Source: Actinomycetes bacterium (lineage in GTDB: Bacteria; Actinomycetota; Actinomycetes; Mycobacteriales; Mycobacteriaceae). Taken from it: a stretch of DNA of 64,000 nt. Numbering within the stretch: position 1 is the first letter of the stretch; each line of letters opens with the position of its first letter. A program made the position numbers and the translations under genes. This document shows positions 1 to 8,611 of the stretch, one piece after another. The notes under the pieces were generated by a model. The model saw nothing but the letters and a program-made list of their open reading frames with translations. It did not search any database and was not told where the DNA came from. Where the stretch lies: NCBI GenBank assembly GCA_023461275.1, contig JAEYMI010000032.1:1-64000 (forward strand). The letters are read 5' to 3'.

Positions 1-79
1 CCCCCCCGGGCGCCCCGGGCCGGCCCCCCCGCCCCCGCCGGTGTATCCGGGCCTCGATCAGCTCGCCTAAGGTGGGTTC

Positions 80-487
80 ATGACGTCGCCGGCACCCGAT
101 ACCAGGGACCCGAGCGAACTGAGCCGGCGGATCGTGTATTCGCCCGATCTCGATGGTGCGGCGGATCCCGGCGAGATCGTCTGGACCTGGGTGGTATTCG
201 AGGACGACCCGACCCAGGGCAAGGATCGACCCGCGCTCGTCGTCGGGCGTGATGAACAGACGCTGCTGGGATTGATGTTGTCCAGCAAGGACTATCACCG
301 CGACGACCCCAACTGGCTGTCGGTCGGCACCGGCGAGTGGGACACCAGGCACCGCGAAAGCTTCATCCGACTCGATCGGGTACTCCTGATCGCCGAACAC
401 GGCATCCGACGCGAGGGAGCCATCTTGCCGCGCAACCGATTCGACGTCGTGGCAACCGAATTGCGCACTCGCTACGGCTGGACGTGA
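80..487 (+). CDS. PemK/MazF-like toxin-family protein
   Basis: A 135-residue protein carrying a PemK/MazF-like signature: a segment near residues 30-55 with GEIVWTWV followed by GKDRPALVV, the usual first beta-hairpin of this RNA-endonuclease fold. No antitoxin gene is visible, but only 79 bases precede it in the window. It converges on the transglutaminase gene, with 30 bases between the two stops. In mycobacteria and relatives, similar stand-alone PemK-like genes sit beside the transglutaminase/alpha-E/ATP-grasp operon, so it may be a housekeeping homologue rather than an active toxin. The ATG start was chosen because it gives the full domain; a weak purine-rich stretch (AAGGTGGG) precedes it. 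RNase activity is inferred from family membership only. Confidence 0.7.
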   Translation: MTSPAPDTRDPSELSRRIVYSPDLDGAADPGEIVWTWVVFEDDPTQGKDRPALVVGRDEQTLLGLMLSSKDYHRDDPNWLSVGTGEWDTRHRESFIRLDRVLLIAEHGIRREGAILPRNRFDVVATELRTRYGWT

Positions 488-517
488 CCGCCCCGGGAAC
501 GGATCAGGCCATGCCGA

Positions 518-1366
518 TCAGGCGAGCCTGGTGATCTCCACGACGACGTCGAGGTCGGTCGCGCCACCGCCGGTGTAGATGCCTTTCAGCGGGGACACAT
601 CGGCGTAGTCACGTCCGACACCCACCGAAACGTGTTGCTCGGTGATCATCGTGTCGTTGGTGGGATCAAACGCCCACCAACCGCCGGTCCACGCCTCGAT
701 CCACGCGTGGCTCTGACCTTCGACCGTGCTGTCGATCTTGGCGTTCGGCTTGGGATGCAGGTAGCCCGAGACATACCGGGCCGGGATGCCGAGGCTGCGC
801 AACATCAACAACGAGAGGTGCGCGTAGTCCTGACAGACGCCCTTTCGCTCATTCCAGGCGTCGACCGCGGTGGTGTGCACCCCGGTGGTGCCCGGAACGT
901 ATTGCATCTCGGCATGCACGTACCGGCAGATCGCTTCGACGGCCTCCTCCGGCGTCAGCCCTTTGGCCAATCGCTTTGCGGTAGAAGCCAATGCACGATT
1001 CTTGGGGACATACTTGGTGTTCGACAGCATCTCGTCGTAGCGGTCCTCGACGTATTCCGTCGCCAGGTCCTCCCAGCCGAGCTGGTCGTCGGGGCCGGGA
1101 CGTTCACCGGCCTCGGTCTCCACCACCGACAGCCCAGACACCTCGAGTTCCTCGTGGGGGGCATGCAGGTCGAAGGCGGTGACCGCGGTACCCCAGTAGT
1201 CGGTGTAGCGGTAGGATCGGGTGGCGGGAACGGTCTCGACACGATTGACGATGACGTTCTGCCGATTGTCGCTACGCGGGGTCAACCGGGCCTCGTTGTA
1301 GGACGACGTCACCGCGCTCTTGTAGGCGAATCCGGTGGAATGCACGACGCGCAGCCGCCAGCTCAC
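518..1366 (-). CDS. transglutaminase-like cysteine protease family protein
   Basis: A 282-residue protein of the bacterial transglutaminase-like superfamily. It has the N-terminal beta-domain typical of bacterial members (about residues 1-80) and a papain-like core. The catalytic triad is readable: Cys178 in GVCQDYAHL, His220 in GQSHAWIEAW and Asp234 in WAFDPTND. Family members act as amidases/peptidases or form isopeptide bonds; the actual substrate here is unknown. It is the last gene of a three-gene operon: its ATG overlaps the alpha-E stop by four bases (ATGA). The partnership with alpha-E and a circularly permuted ATP-grasp ligase is widespread in bacteria and suggests synthesis and trimming of a peptide or amide-linked modification. 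Confidence 0.85.
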   Translation of the reverse strand: MSWRLRVVHSTGFAYKSAVTSSYNEARLTPRSDNRQNVIVNRVETVPATRSYRYTDYWGTAVTAFDLHAPHEELEVSGLSVVETEAGERPGPDDQLGWEDLATEYVEDRYDEMLSNTKYVPKNRALASTAKRLAKGLTPEEAVEAICRYVHAEMQYVPGTTGVHTTAVDAWNERKGVCQDYAHLSLLMLRSLGIPARYVSGYLHPKPNAKIDSTVEGQSHAWIEAWTGGWWAFDPTNDTMITEQHVSVGVGRDYADVSPLKGIYTGGGATDLDVVVEITRLA

Positions 1367-2346
1367 AGTTCACTCTCCTCGATGACGTGCTCCTCGGAGT
1401 CACTGACTCGGGCGTCAGCCCACGAAACATACGGTGACACATGGAAATACTGCGCGGTGACGGCTTCGTTGACAGCTCGGCAGGTGTCCTGCAGATCCAG
1501 CAGTCGAACCTGCAGATCATCCAGCACGGTGCTGGTGTCGACGAACTCCAACGAACTGCGAGCTCGACCGAGCAACAACTGCGCCTGAGCTTGGGCACCG
1601 ACACGACTCGGGCCGATCTCCAAGCTGGCCAGGTTGTCCTCGGCGACGCGTAACGCATGGAACACCGACCGCGGGAACAGCCGGTCGAGCAGCATGAACT
1701 CCACGACCTTCTCCGCATCGATGATGCCGCGGTAGGTCCGCAGGTAGGTGTCATGGGCACCCGCCGACACCAGGACGGTGTCCCAGGCCGGGGAGCTGAT
1801 CCGATCCCCCGCCCGCGACAACAACATTCGGATCGTCATGTCGACACGTTCCACCGAACGCCCGAGCAGCAGGTAGCGATAGCCGTCGTCGTGGCTCAGG
1901 GTCGCGTCGGCCAGACCGGCGAACATCGCGGCACGGTTCTTCACATAGGAGAGAAACTCATGCGGTCCCAGACGCCGCGCCCGTCGTTCGGCGTCGCCGA
2001 GTCCGTTGTAGGTGGTGTTGAGGCACTCCCACATCTCGCTCGACGTGACTTCGCGTGCGCCACGGGCGTTTTCACGGGCGGAATGGATCAGGTCGACGAT
2101 CGACCCGACCGAGTCCTTGTCGTAGGCCACCCGTTCGGTCAGCGACCAGACGTCGAGTTCGTCCGCGGTGTCCGGCGGTGCAAGTCCCAGAACCTGGATC
2201 ACCAGCCGCGCCTGGCGGTCGACGTCGACGGTCGGGTCCTCGAGCAGCTGATGGATCGCGACATCGAGGATGCGGGCCACGTCGTCGGCTCGCTCGACGT
2301 ATCGGCCGATCCAGTAGAGGGATTCGGCGTTGCGCGCCAACATCAT
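1363..2346 (-). CDS. alpha-E domain protein
   Basis: A 327-residue, largely helical protein opening with MMLARNAESLYWIGRYVERA, the hallmark start of the alpha-E (DUF403) family. No catalytic residues are established for the family. It is almost always encoded between a circularly permuted ATP-grasp ligase and a transglutaminase-like protein, exactly as here, with four-base ATGA overlaps on both sides implying translational coupling. The inferred role is an accessory or scaffold component of an uncharacterised peptide or amide-ligation system. Length is normal for the family. Confidence 0.85.
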   Translation of the reverse strand: MMLARNAESLYWIGRYVERADDVARILDVAIHQLLEDPTVDVDRQARLVIQVLGLAPPDTADELDVWSLTERVAYDKDSVGSIVDLIHSARENARGAREVTSSEMWECLNTTYNGLGDAERRARRLGPHEFLSYVKNRAAMFAGLADATLSHDDGYRYLLLGRSVERVDMTIRMLLSRAGDRISSPAWDTVLVSAGAHDTYLRTYRGIIDAEKVVEFMLLDRLFPRSVFHALRVAEDNLASLEIGPSRVGAQAQAQLLLGRARSSLEFVDTSTVLDDLQVRLLDLQDTCRAVNEAVTAQYFHVSPYVSWADARVSDSEEHVIEESEL

Positions 2347-4178
2347 CGGTGATCGCCCCCGGTCTGCTGCTGCTGATTGCCACCCAGTTGCTGCGGCGAC
2401 TGCTTCTGCTGTGCCTGCTGTTGCTGCTGGGTTTGGGTGTGCAGGGATTCGGGGGCGCTCTCGGCCGGGCGGGCCGCGGCAGCGCTCTTCGCGTTGACCA
2501 CCTTGGCCCCGGCCAGCTCGCGCTCACCCTCGGTTGCTTTCGTGGCCAGCACCCAGGTGTCCTTGGAGCCGCCGCCCTGACTGGAGTTCACCACCGACGA
2601 TCCCTCGGGCAGCGCCACGCGGGTCAGACCGCCGGGCAGCACCCACACCGACTCGCCGTCGTTGACCGCGAACGGCCGCAGGTCGACGTGGCGTGGTCGC
2701 AGGTTATCGCCGATCTTGGTCGGCACCGTCGACAACTGAACCACCGGTTGTGCGATCCACCCGCGCGGGTCGTTGCGCACCTTCTTGGCCAACGTGTCGA
2801 GCTCGGCCTTGGTGGCGTCGGGCCCGAAGACGATGCCGTAGCCGCCCGAGCCCTCAACGGGTTTGACGACGAGTTCGTCGATGCGATCGAGCACTTCCTC
2901 ACACTCGTCGGACAGCCAGCACCGCAGGGTGTCGACGTTCATCAACGACGGCTTCTCGCCCAGGTAGTACTGGATGATCTCCGGGACGTAGGTATAGATC
3001 AGCTTGTCGTCACCCACACCGTTGCCCACGGCACTCGAGATCACCACGTTGCCGGCGCGCGCCGCGTTGAGCAGACCGGCGACGCCCAGCATCGAATCCG
3101 GCCGGAACTGCATCGGATCCAGGTAGTCGTCGTCGATGCGGCGATAGATGACGTCAACGCGTTGCTCACCCTCGGTGGTGCGCATGTAGACCACGTTGTC
3201 GCGGCAGAACAGGTCGCGGCCCTCGACGAGTTCCACACCCATCAGCCGGGCCAGCAGCGAATGCTCGAAGTAGGCCGAGTTCGCGACACCGGGAGTCAGC
3301 ACGACGATATTCGGATCCGCCTCGTTGAAAGCAGCCGAGGCCCGCAGCGCGCGCAACAGATGACTCGGATAGTCACCGACCGCGCGAACACGATGCGACG
3401 AGAACAGATCAGGGAAGACGCGGGCCATCGTGCGCCGGTTCTCCATCACGTAGGACACACCCGACGGCGAACGCAGGTTGTCCTCGAGGACCCGGAAGTC
3501 GCCGTTGGCGTCGCGGATCAGGTCGATTCCGGCGACGTGGATGCGAACACCGTTGGGTGGCCGAATATTTGCCGCCTGACGATGAAAGTGCTCGCACGAA
3601 TGCACCAGCCGCTTGGGTAGCACGCCGTCGCGCAGGATCTCCTGCTCCCCGTAGATGTCGTCGAGGAAGAGTTCGAGTGCCTGCACGCGCTGGGTGATGC
3701 CGGCTTCCAGCTTGTTCCACTCCGAGGCCGAAATCACACGTGGCACAAGGTCTAACGGGAACGGACGTTCCTTACCCGACAGCGAGAAGGTGATGCCCTG
3801 GTCCATATAGGCGCGTCCGAGCGCTTCCACCCGCACATCGAGATCGGCCCGGTCCGAGTCGGTCATGGCCTTGTAGATGCCGCGGTACGGAGTACGGAGC
3901 TCGCCATCGCGGTCGAACATCTCGTCGTAGGGTTTGCCGAAGCTGGCGCCGCTGGTGTAACCCTCGAAAATGCCTCTCTCCGTGACCTTTACGTCCTTAC
4001 GAGAGTCTCCGGAGGAGGCAGATGACGACTTGGAGCGGCCATTCGACGACGCGCCGGGAGCGCCGGACTTCGCCGCAGAGGGTTTCGACTCCCCCTTGGT
4101 CGACGACGTAGTGGCGGCCGGCTTGGACGGTGTGGTTTTCCGGGCCGCACGCTTGGCGGCCGCTGACGTCGCGCTCAT
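2343..4178 (-). CDS. circularly permuted type-2 ATP-grasp protein with Lys- and Gln-rich tails
   Basis: A 611-residue protein, first gene of the ATP-grasp / alpha-E / transglutaminase operon. The conserved core (about residues 65-550) contains motifs typical of circularly permuted ATP-grasp amide ligases, including VLEDNLRSPSGVSYVMENR and VVKPVEGSGGYGIVFGP. The first 65 residues are low-complexity Ala/Ser/Lys-rich. The last 35 are strongly Gln-rich, with runs of five and four Gln. Core ligase function (ATP-dependent amide-bond formation) is inferred from the fold; the substrate is unknown. The tails are unusual beside a transglutaminase-like gene, since Lys and Gln are the classical transglutaminase substrates. 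The start at 4178 gives the full Lys-rich region; a downstream start would remove part of it without affecting the core. Confidence 0.85.
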   Translation of the reverse strand: MSATSAAAKRAARKTTPSKPAATTSSTKGESKPSAAKSGAPGASSNGRSKSSSASSGDSRKDVKVTERGIFEGYTSGASFGKPYDEMFDRDGELRTPYRGIYKAMTDSDRADLDVRVEALGRAYMDQGITFSLSGKERPFPLDLVPRVISASEWNKLEAGITQRVQALELFLDDIYGEQEILRDGVLPKRLVHSCEHFHRQAANIRPPNGVRIHVAGIDLIRDANGDFRVLEDNLRSPSGVSYVMENRRTMARVFPDLFSSHRVRAVGDYPSHLLRALRASAAFNEADPNIVVLTPGVANSAYFEHSLLARLMGVELVEGRDLFCRDNVVYMRTTEGEQRVDVIYRRIDDDYLDPMQFRPDSMLGVAGLLNAARAGNVVISSAVGNGVGDDKLIYTYVPEIIQYYLGEKPSLMNVDTLRCWLSDECEEVLDRIDELVVKPVEGSGGYGIVFGPDATKAELDTLAKKVRNDPRGWIAQPVVQLSTVPTKIGDNLRPRHVDLRPFAVNDGESVWVLPGGLTRVALPEGSSVVNSSQGGGSKDTWVLATKATEGERELAGAKVVNAKSAAAARPAESAPESLHTQTQQQQQAQQKQSPQQLGGNQQQQTGGDHR

Positions 4179-4303
4179 AGACGTTCATGGTGCTACACAT
4201 TCCGCGATTCGGCATGACGGTCGCCGAAGGCGTGTGTCGAGCCGGCGGCGGTCACGGACTCCGGACGCCCCCGACTCCGACATTCAGCCCCGTCCGGCGC
4301 CGA

Positions 4304-5455
4304 TCACCTCGGGCCACGTAATCCCAGCGCCCGGCGGCGCACCCGGCGCACGACATTGACCGCCCGGGTCTGCCAGGCAGGCGAGACATCGGGCAGCGGT
4401 GCGCGCTGCACCATCTCGGCGACGGTGTCGAGTGCGACGTCGAGAACCTCCGCCGCGGTCGGCACTGCGTCGTCGCCGGACGACTCCGGGGATACCCCGA
4501 GGTCGGCGACATCGCCGGTCACCGGGTAACCGGCCCGCGTCACCGCGGCGACCATCTGCTGTGCGTACACCGACGCCCATCCGCGCTGTTCGGTGGACAA
4601 ACCCTGCGGCGGACCCGACTGCGCCTCGAAGAGGATCTCGCCGATGAGCCGGCCCTTGATCACCCGCTCATAACGACGCCACTCGATGTTCTCCGGTTGA
4701 AGCCTGGCGTTGAGCCGACGGACGAAGTCGGCCTGCGCCGCGGACAACGATGTGTTGGTTCCGGGAACCACCAGATTCAGTGGTGTGGCATCGACCCCCA
4801 GCACCGACAGGAACCGCTCCCACAACCCGTCGCCGGCAGGAACTCGCCCGGCCGGCACGGTGACCAGGTGCACGCGGTCGGCGCCGACCGCCGCCGACCA
4901 TCGTTGCAGGATCGCCACGTAGTCCTGGAACTCCCAGAACGGCTCCTCCGGGGCGGTCTCGTCGGTGTCGACCTGCGCAGGGGTACCGCCGTCCAGTGGC
5001 CCCGCATGGGCGCGGACGTTGTCGAAGAACTCCGAGAACGACGCCTGACGCTGGTTCTTGGCGTTTTCCTGCCAGACCGACGGCAACTGTCTGGCCAGGT
5101 CGCGCACGGTGGCGATGACGTGCACCTCGTCGGCGAAGGAGAGATCGTCGATCAGCGACGCGATCTGCGCCTGGGTGGCCGTGCTGAACAGCTCATGGGA
5201 GAGCAATGACGTGCCCGGCCACGCCCTGATCTGCTTACGAATCGTCGACCAGGTGCCGGCGAAGGCGGGATCCGCCCAGTCCAGGTAGCGATCCGGCTGC
5301 AGGTGCGTGGCGACGTGGAAATGATCGGAGATCGCGTTGCCCGGGTAGAGCAATCCCGATTCACGCAAGGCCAGGTCGCGATTGCGCCACAGCCGATCCT
5401 GCAGATAAGTCGTACCGGTCTTGGGCAGCCCGATGTGCACGTAAACAACTGACAT
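4304..5455 (-). CDS. sulfotransferase-family protein
   Basis: A 383-residue protein starting MSVVYVHIGLPKTGTTYLQ. The segment LPKTGTTYL (residues 10-18) matches the 5'-phosphosulfate-binding loop of PAPS-dependent sulfotransferases. The reading frame stays open further upstream to 5974, but that would cover rpsT on the other strand. The ATG at 5455 places the nucleotide-binding loop at the extreme N-terminus, as usual for the family. The acceptor is unknown; in Mycobacteriales such enzymes often modify glycolipids or trehalose lipids. It is divergent from rpsT and separate from the ATP-grasp operon downstream by about 125 bases. No signal peptide is evident, so it is probably cytosolic. Confidence 0.75.
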   Translation of the reverse strand: MSVVYVHIGLPKTGTTYLQDRLWRNRDLALRESGLLYPGNAISDHFHVATHLQPDRYLDWADPAFAGTWSTIRKQIRAWPGTSLLSHELFSTATQAQIASLIDDLSFADEVHVIATVRDLARQLPSVWQENAKNQRQASFSEFFDNVRAHAGPLDGGTPAQVDTDETAPEEPFWEFQDYVAILQRWSAAVGADRVHLVTVPAGRVPAGDGLWERFLSVLGVDATPLNLVVPGTNTSLSAAQADFVRRLNARLQPENIEWRRYERVIKGRLIGEILFEAQSGPPQGLSTEQRGWASVYAQQMVAAVTRAGYPVTGDVADLGVSPESSGDDAVPTAAEVLDVALDTVAEMVQRAPLPDVSPAWQTRAVNVVRRVRRRALGLRGPR

Positions 5456-5499
5456 GATGCCGACTACCCTATGGCTCCAAGACCCCATGGCCCGAGGAT

Positions 5500-5529
5500 T
5501 TGGGTGGCGCCCAACCGGGCTGATAAAGT
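5500..5529 (+). promoter_or_regulatory. candidate rpsT promoter
   Basis: TTGGGT at 5500-5505 and TAAAGT at 5524-5529 are separated by 18 bases, a reasonable housekeeping-sigma arrangement about 135 bases upstream of the rpsT GTG. Identification is by eye only. The intergenic region is shared with the divergent sulfotransferase gene. Confidence 0.35.
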
Positions 5530-5665
5530 GGACCGCTGTCGCAGCGTTGACGTGTGCCCACTTTTCGGGGAGCCGCCGACCTGCACGGATCAGATCCGCG
5601 GAACACCGCGAGATCGCTCCGTAAGCCGGACACACACCCGAACAAAACGTAGAGAGTAGACACGC

Positions 5666-5926
5666 GTGGCAAACATCAAGTCCCAGGTCAAGCGCATCAA
5701 GACCAACGAAGCGGCTCGTCAGCGCAACCAGTCGGTGCGCTCGTCGCTTCGTACCTCGATCCGCGGTTTCCGCGAGGCCGTCGAGGCCGGCGACAAGGAC
5801 AAGGCCGCCGAGCTCGGCCAGGTCGCAGCACGCAAGCTCGACAAGGCCGCCAGCAAGGGCGTCATCCACCGCAACCAGGCCGCGAACAAGAAGTCGGCCA
5901 TCGCTCTCGCGGTCAACAAGCTCTGA
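5666..5926 (+). CDS. rpsT: 30S ribosomal protein S20
   Basis: An 86-residue, Lys/Arg/Ala-rich helical protein beginning MANIKSQVKRIKTNE, the classic S20 N-terminus, of normal family length. S20 binds 16S rRNA in the body of the small subunit. The start codon is GTG, consistent with the weak or regulated initiation often seen for rpsT. It is a single-gene plus-strand unit lying between two minus-strand operons, facing holA, as in Mycobacterium. A hairpin 19 bases after the stop is a plausible terminator. Confidence 0.97.
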   Translation: MANIKSQVKRIKTNEAARQRNQSVRSSLRTSIRGFREAVEAGDKDKAAELGQVAARKLDKAASKGVIHRNQAANKKSAIALAVNKL

Positions 5927-5944
5927 CACTCGGCTCCACGCCGC

Positions 5945-5968
5945 GGCCCTGACACGGTTTTCAGGGCC
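5945..5968 (+). terminator. hairpin after rpsT
   Basis: GGCCCTGA (5945-5952) and TCAGGGCC (5961-5968) form a perfect 8-bp stem with an 8-base loop, shortly after the rpsT stop. No long T-tract follows, which is common for actinobacterial terminators. Confidence 0.6.
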
Positions 5969-6019
5969 GAGCACGTCTCAGGCCGAGCAACACAGCCACC
6001 AGAAACACTGCCTTACCGG

Positions 6020-6056
6020 CTCACCCCGGTGACCTCCACGCGGTCACCGGGGTGAG
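6020..6056. terminator. perfect 14-bp inverted repeat between rpsT and holA
   Basis: CTCACCCCGGTGAC (6020-6033) and GTCACCGGGGTGAG (6043-6056) are exact complements around a 9-base loop. It lies between the converging rpsT and holA genes, about 75 bases past the holA stop on the minus strand. It is most simply a second, possibly bidirectional, terminator. Confidence 0.55.
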
Positions 6057-6111
6057 TTGCGTTGTCCTGACTTGCGTTGTCCTACTTGCGTTGTCCCGAG
6101 TCACGTCGTCC
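6057..6111. repeat. short tandem direct repeat TTGCGTTGTCC
   Basis: Three exact copies of the 11-mer TTGCGTTGTCC start at 6057, 6072 and 6086. A degenerate copy (TCACGTCGTCC) follows at 6101, giving a period of 14-15 bases. The array abuts the preceding 14-bp hairpin and ends just before the 3' end of holA. It is non-coding in the assigned gene set. Confidence 0.7.
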
Positions 6112-6129
6112 GGGGTCGCGCTTTCTCGA

Positions 6130-7104
6130 TCAGTTGCGCTGGCGGGTCGGCTTCAGGTCGGCGACGGCGCCCACCGCGTGCTCGAGCGCGTAGTCGGCGT
6201 CGGCGGCCTGGCCCTTCACATCCGCGTTCAGTCCGGCGACCACCGTCATCGCCCGAGCGACGGAATCGGCGTCCCACGCCCTGGCCTGCGCCTGCACCTT
6301 CTTCACGCGGCCGGGCGACATACCCAGCTCGGAGGCGGCCGCGTACTGATCCATCGAGCCCACCTCGCGTACGCGCGCAATGGAATGCACTGCCTCCGCG
6401 AGCGCGTCGGCCAGCAGCACCCGTGGCACGCCGTGGTGGTGGGCCCACGCCAGTGATTCCAGCGCTCCGGCGCGATCGCCGGTCACCGCTTTGTCGGCGA
6501 CCTCGAAACCGGTGATCTCCGGCCGGCCCTGGTAGTAGAGGCGCACCGCATCGGCGCTGATCTTGCCGCCGGTATCGGCGACGAGCTGCGCGCAGGCGGC
6601 GGCCAGCTCGCGCAGTTCGGAGCCGACTCCCTCGACGATCAGCTCGATCACGTCCGGCGACACCTTGGCGCCGAGCGCACGGAACTCGGCCCGGACGAAA
6701 TCCATCCGTTCGCGCGGCCATTTGGGCGCGACGCACGGATGCTCATCGGCGCCGGCCTTCTTCAACGCAGGCACCATCGACTTCGCCCGTCCGCCGCCGG
6801 TGTGGATCACCATCAAGGTGATGCCGTCCGGAAGAGCCGCGGCCGCCGATGCGATGAGCGCGGCCGGCTCCTTGCCCGCCTCGGCCGCAGATTCCACCAC
6901 GATGATGCGCTCGTCGGCGAACAGCGACGGCGACAGCATCTCGGCGAGCTCGTATTCGCTCACGTCGCCGGCCCGAACACGAGTGACCGGCACATCGGTT
7001 CCCGACGCACGAGACCGTTCGGCGGCGACGGCGGCGATCACTCGACCGGTCAAGAAGTCGTCGTCTCCGAGGAGCAGATGCAGGCGGTCGGTCACCCCGA
7101 TCAT
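6130..7104 (-). CDS. holA: DNA polymerase III subunit delta
   Basis: A 324-residue clamp-loader delta subunit. The N-terminal AAA+-like domain begins LHLLLGDDDFLTGRVIAAV, as in HolA proteins, and the C-terminal helical collar domain ends in a Lys/Arg-rich tail. Delta opens the beta sliding clamp in the clamp-loader complex. An ORF extends upstream to 7245, but the ATG at 7104 overlaps the comEC stop by four bases (ATGA) and begins right at the conserved domain, so it is preferred. The comEA-comEC-holA order is the standard actinobacterial arrangement and implies co-transcription. Confidence 0.92.
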   Translation of the reverse strand: MIGVTDRLHLLLGDDDFLTGRVIAAVAAERSRASGTDVPVTRVRAGDVSEYELAEMLSPSLFADERIIVVESAAEAGKEPAALIASAAAALPDGITLMVIHTGGGRAKSMVPALKKAGADEHPCVAPKWPRERMDFVRAEFRALGAKVSPDVIELIVEGVGSELRELAAACAQLVADTGGKISADAVRLYYQGRPEITGFEVADKAVTGDRAGALESLAWAHHHGVPRVLLADALAEAVHSIARVREVGSMDQYAAASELGMSPGRVKKVQAQARAWDADSVARAMTVVAGLNADVKGQAADADYALEHAVGAVADLKPTRQRN

Positions 7105-8567
7105 GCTGCCAGACGAGACCGACGAATTCCGAGCACCCCTACCGCGGTGGCCGCACCCACCAGGCACAACCCGCCGATGCCGTCGGGTACCGGCACACTC
7201 GCCCAGCTCTGACGCGCGCAGACCCGGGCGCAGGTGATCATCCACCAGAGCTCGGGCCCGGTCCCCCGCACCAGCAACTCACTGACGATCATTCCGATGC
7301 CATCGTCGCCCCCGATCGCGCCGATGAGAGCGGCCAGCGTCCCCACAATCGCGATCACGCCCACCACCGGGACCACCAGTACGTTGGCGATGACACCGAT
7401 GACCAGGTAGCGACCGTTGAGCATCGCGAGCACCGGCGCGGTCACCACCTGAGCGGCCAGGGTCATGGCCAGCAGATCGGCCACCCCGGCGGGCACCCGA
7501 TGATCGCGCAACCAGTCACGGATTCCTCTGCCCCACACCACAAGTCCCGCAGTCGCGGCCACCGAGAGGGCGAATCCCGGCGCGATCGCCAGCTCCGGCC
7601 ACCACAACAATCCGCCGATCACCGCAGCACCCAGCGCCGGTAACGACTGCCCGCGTCGTGCGGTGACCATCGCCAACAATCCCACCGCGCCCATCATCGC
7701 CGCGCGTAACACGCTCGGCGACGGGCGCACCAGGATGACGAACACCACGATCACCACCGCACCCAGGACCGCCGCGGTTCGCGGCGAGGCACCCAACGCC
7801 ATGATCACCAGAACCGCTGCGCCACAGACCAATGCGAAGTTCGCGCCGGAAACCGCCACCAGGTGTGACAGTCCGGCCGCGCGAAAGTCGTCACCGACGT
7901 CGTCGTCGAGGCCGCTGACGTCGCCGAGCACAAGTCCGGGCAGGAGCCCGGAAGGCTGAGGTCCGAGGGCCCGGGAACTGCTGTCGCGCAACCGTTCCCG
8001 CACATGTTCGGCCACCCGCTGGTGCGGCGGTGGCCGGCCGATGAGGTGCGGCGCACCACCCGCCGACAGGCTCGCCACACTAAGATCGGCGCGCTGCGGT
8101 GGTCGCACCGCGACTATCGCCGAGACCTGCTGTCCCGGAAGAAGTACCATCCATCCCTCGGCCGGGGCGGTGAGCTGCGCGGGCGCCTCGGCGGCCGGCC
8201 TCCCCCCGACTGCGGTGACATCCACCCGGATCAGAACACGCGATCGGTGGACGCCGATGGCGATCGGGTCGTCGCGGATGACCACGGTGACCCGCGCCTT
8301 GCCGTCGTGCCCGGTCAGTGGGTGTTCGGCGATTGCCTCCTGCCGCAGGAACAACGCCGCCGCGGAGGTGGCGACCATTCCCGAGATCACCACGACCAGG
8401 CCCACCGTCGCCCACTGCGCCTTCCGCCATCGCACCGCGACAACACATGCGGCGCATAGCAGTCCGGCGATCACACACATCGCGAGCGAGATATCGCGGC
8501 CGGCGTGCAGACCGGCGAGGGTCGCTGCCCAGACCGAGACCGCCGGGAAGACCAGTCGAACGTCCAT
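7101..8567 (-). CDS. comEC: ComEC/Rec2-type DNA uptake channel protein
   Basis: A 488-residue polytopic membrane protein with many hydrophobic helices. It carries the Competence-domain signature around residues 210-245 (GDVSGLDDDVGDDFRAAGL, then HLVAVSGANFALV). ComEC forms the inner-membrane channel for single-stranded DNA in transformable bacteria. The C-terminal metallo-beta-lactamase domain found in many ComEC proteins is absent, as is common in Mycobacteriales. It is downstream of comEA and coupled to holA by a four-base overlap. Natural competence is not established for this lineage, so the uptake role is inferred from family. Confidence 0.88.
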   Translation of the reverse strand: MDVRLVFPAVSVWAATLAGLHAGRDISLAMCVIAGLLCAACVVAVRWRKAQWATVGLVVVISGMVATSAAALFLRQEAIAEHPLTGHDGKARVTVVIRDDPIAIGVHRSRVLIRVDVTAVGGRPAAEAPAQLTAPAEGWMVLLPGQQVSAIVAVRPPQRADLSVASLSAGGAPHLIGRPPPHQRVAEHVRERLRDSSSRALGPQPSGLLPGLVLGDVSGLDDDVGDDFRAAGLSHLVAVSGANFALVCGAAVLVIMALGASPRTAAVLGAVVIVVFVILVRPSPSVLRAAMMGAVGLLAMVTARRGQSLPALGAAVIGGLLWWPELAIAPGFALSVAATAGLVVWGRGIRDWLRDHRVPAGVADLLAMTLAAQVVTAPVLAMLNGRYLVIGVIANVLVVPVVGVIAIVGTLAALIGAIGGDDGIGMIVSELLVRGTGPELWWMITCARVCARQSWASVPVPDGIGGLCLVGAATAVGVLGIRRSRLAA

Positions 8568-8611
8568 GCGGCAAGCGTCCTTTCGGCCAACGTCGAGTTC
8601 GTGCGCCGGGC

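Noticed and set aside
2055..3620. 521-codon open frame opposite the ATP-grasp gene
   Set aside because: Arg/Pro/Gln/His-rich shadow of the real gene on the other strand, with no recognisable domain. Similar long shadows opposite leuC (33186-34733), ppk (29055-30815), gltX (36260-37888) and gatB (60012-61601) were rejected for the same reason.
5456..5974. Upstream extension of the sulfotransferase reading frame
   Set aside because: It would cover rpsT on the opposite strand, and the nucleotide-binding loop expected at the N-terminus would be displaced by about 170 residues.
6057..6111. Tandem 11-mers as a CRISPR array
   Set aside because: Repeat units are 11 bases with 3-4-base spacers. No cas gene or spacer-like unique sequence is present.
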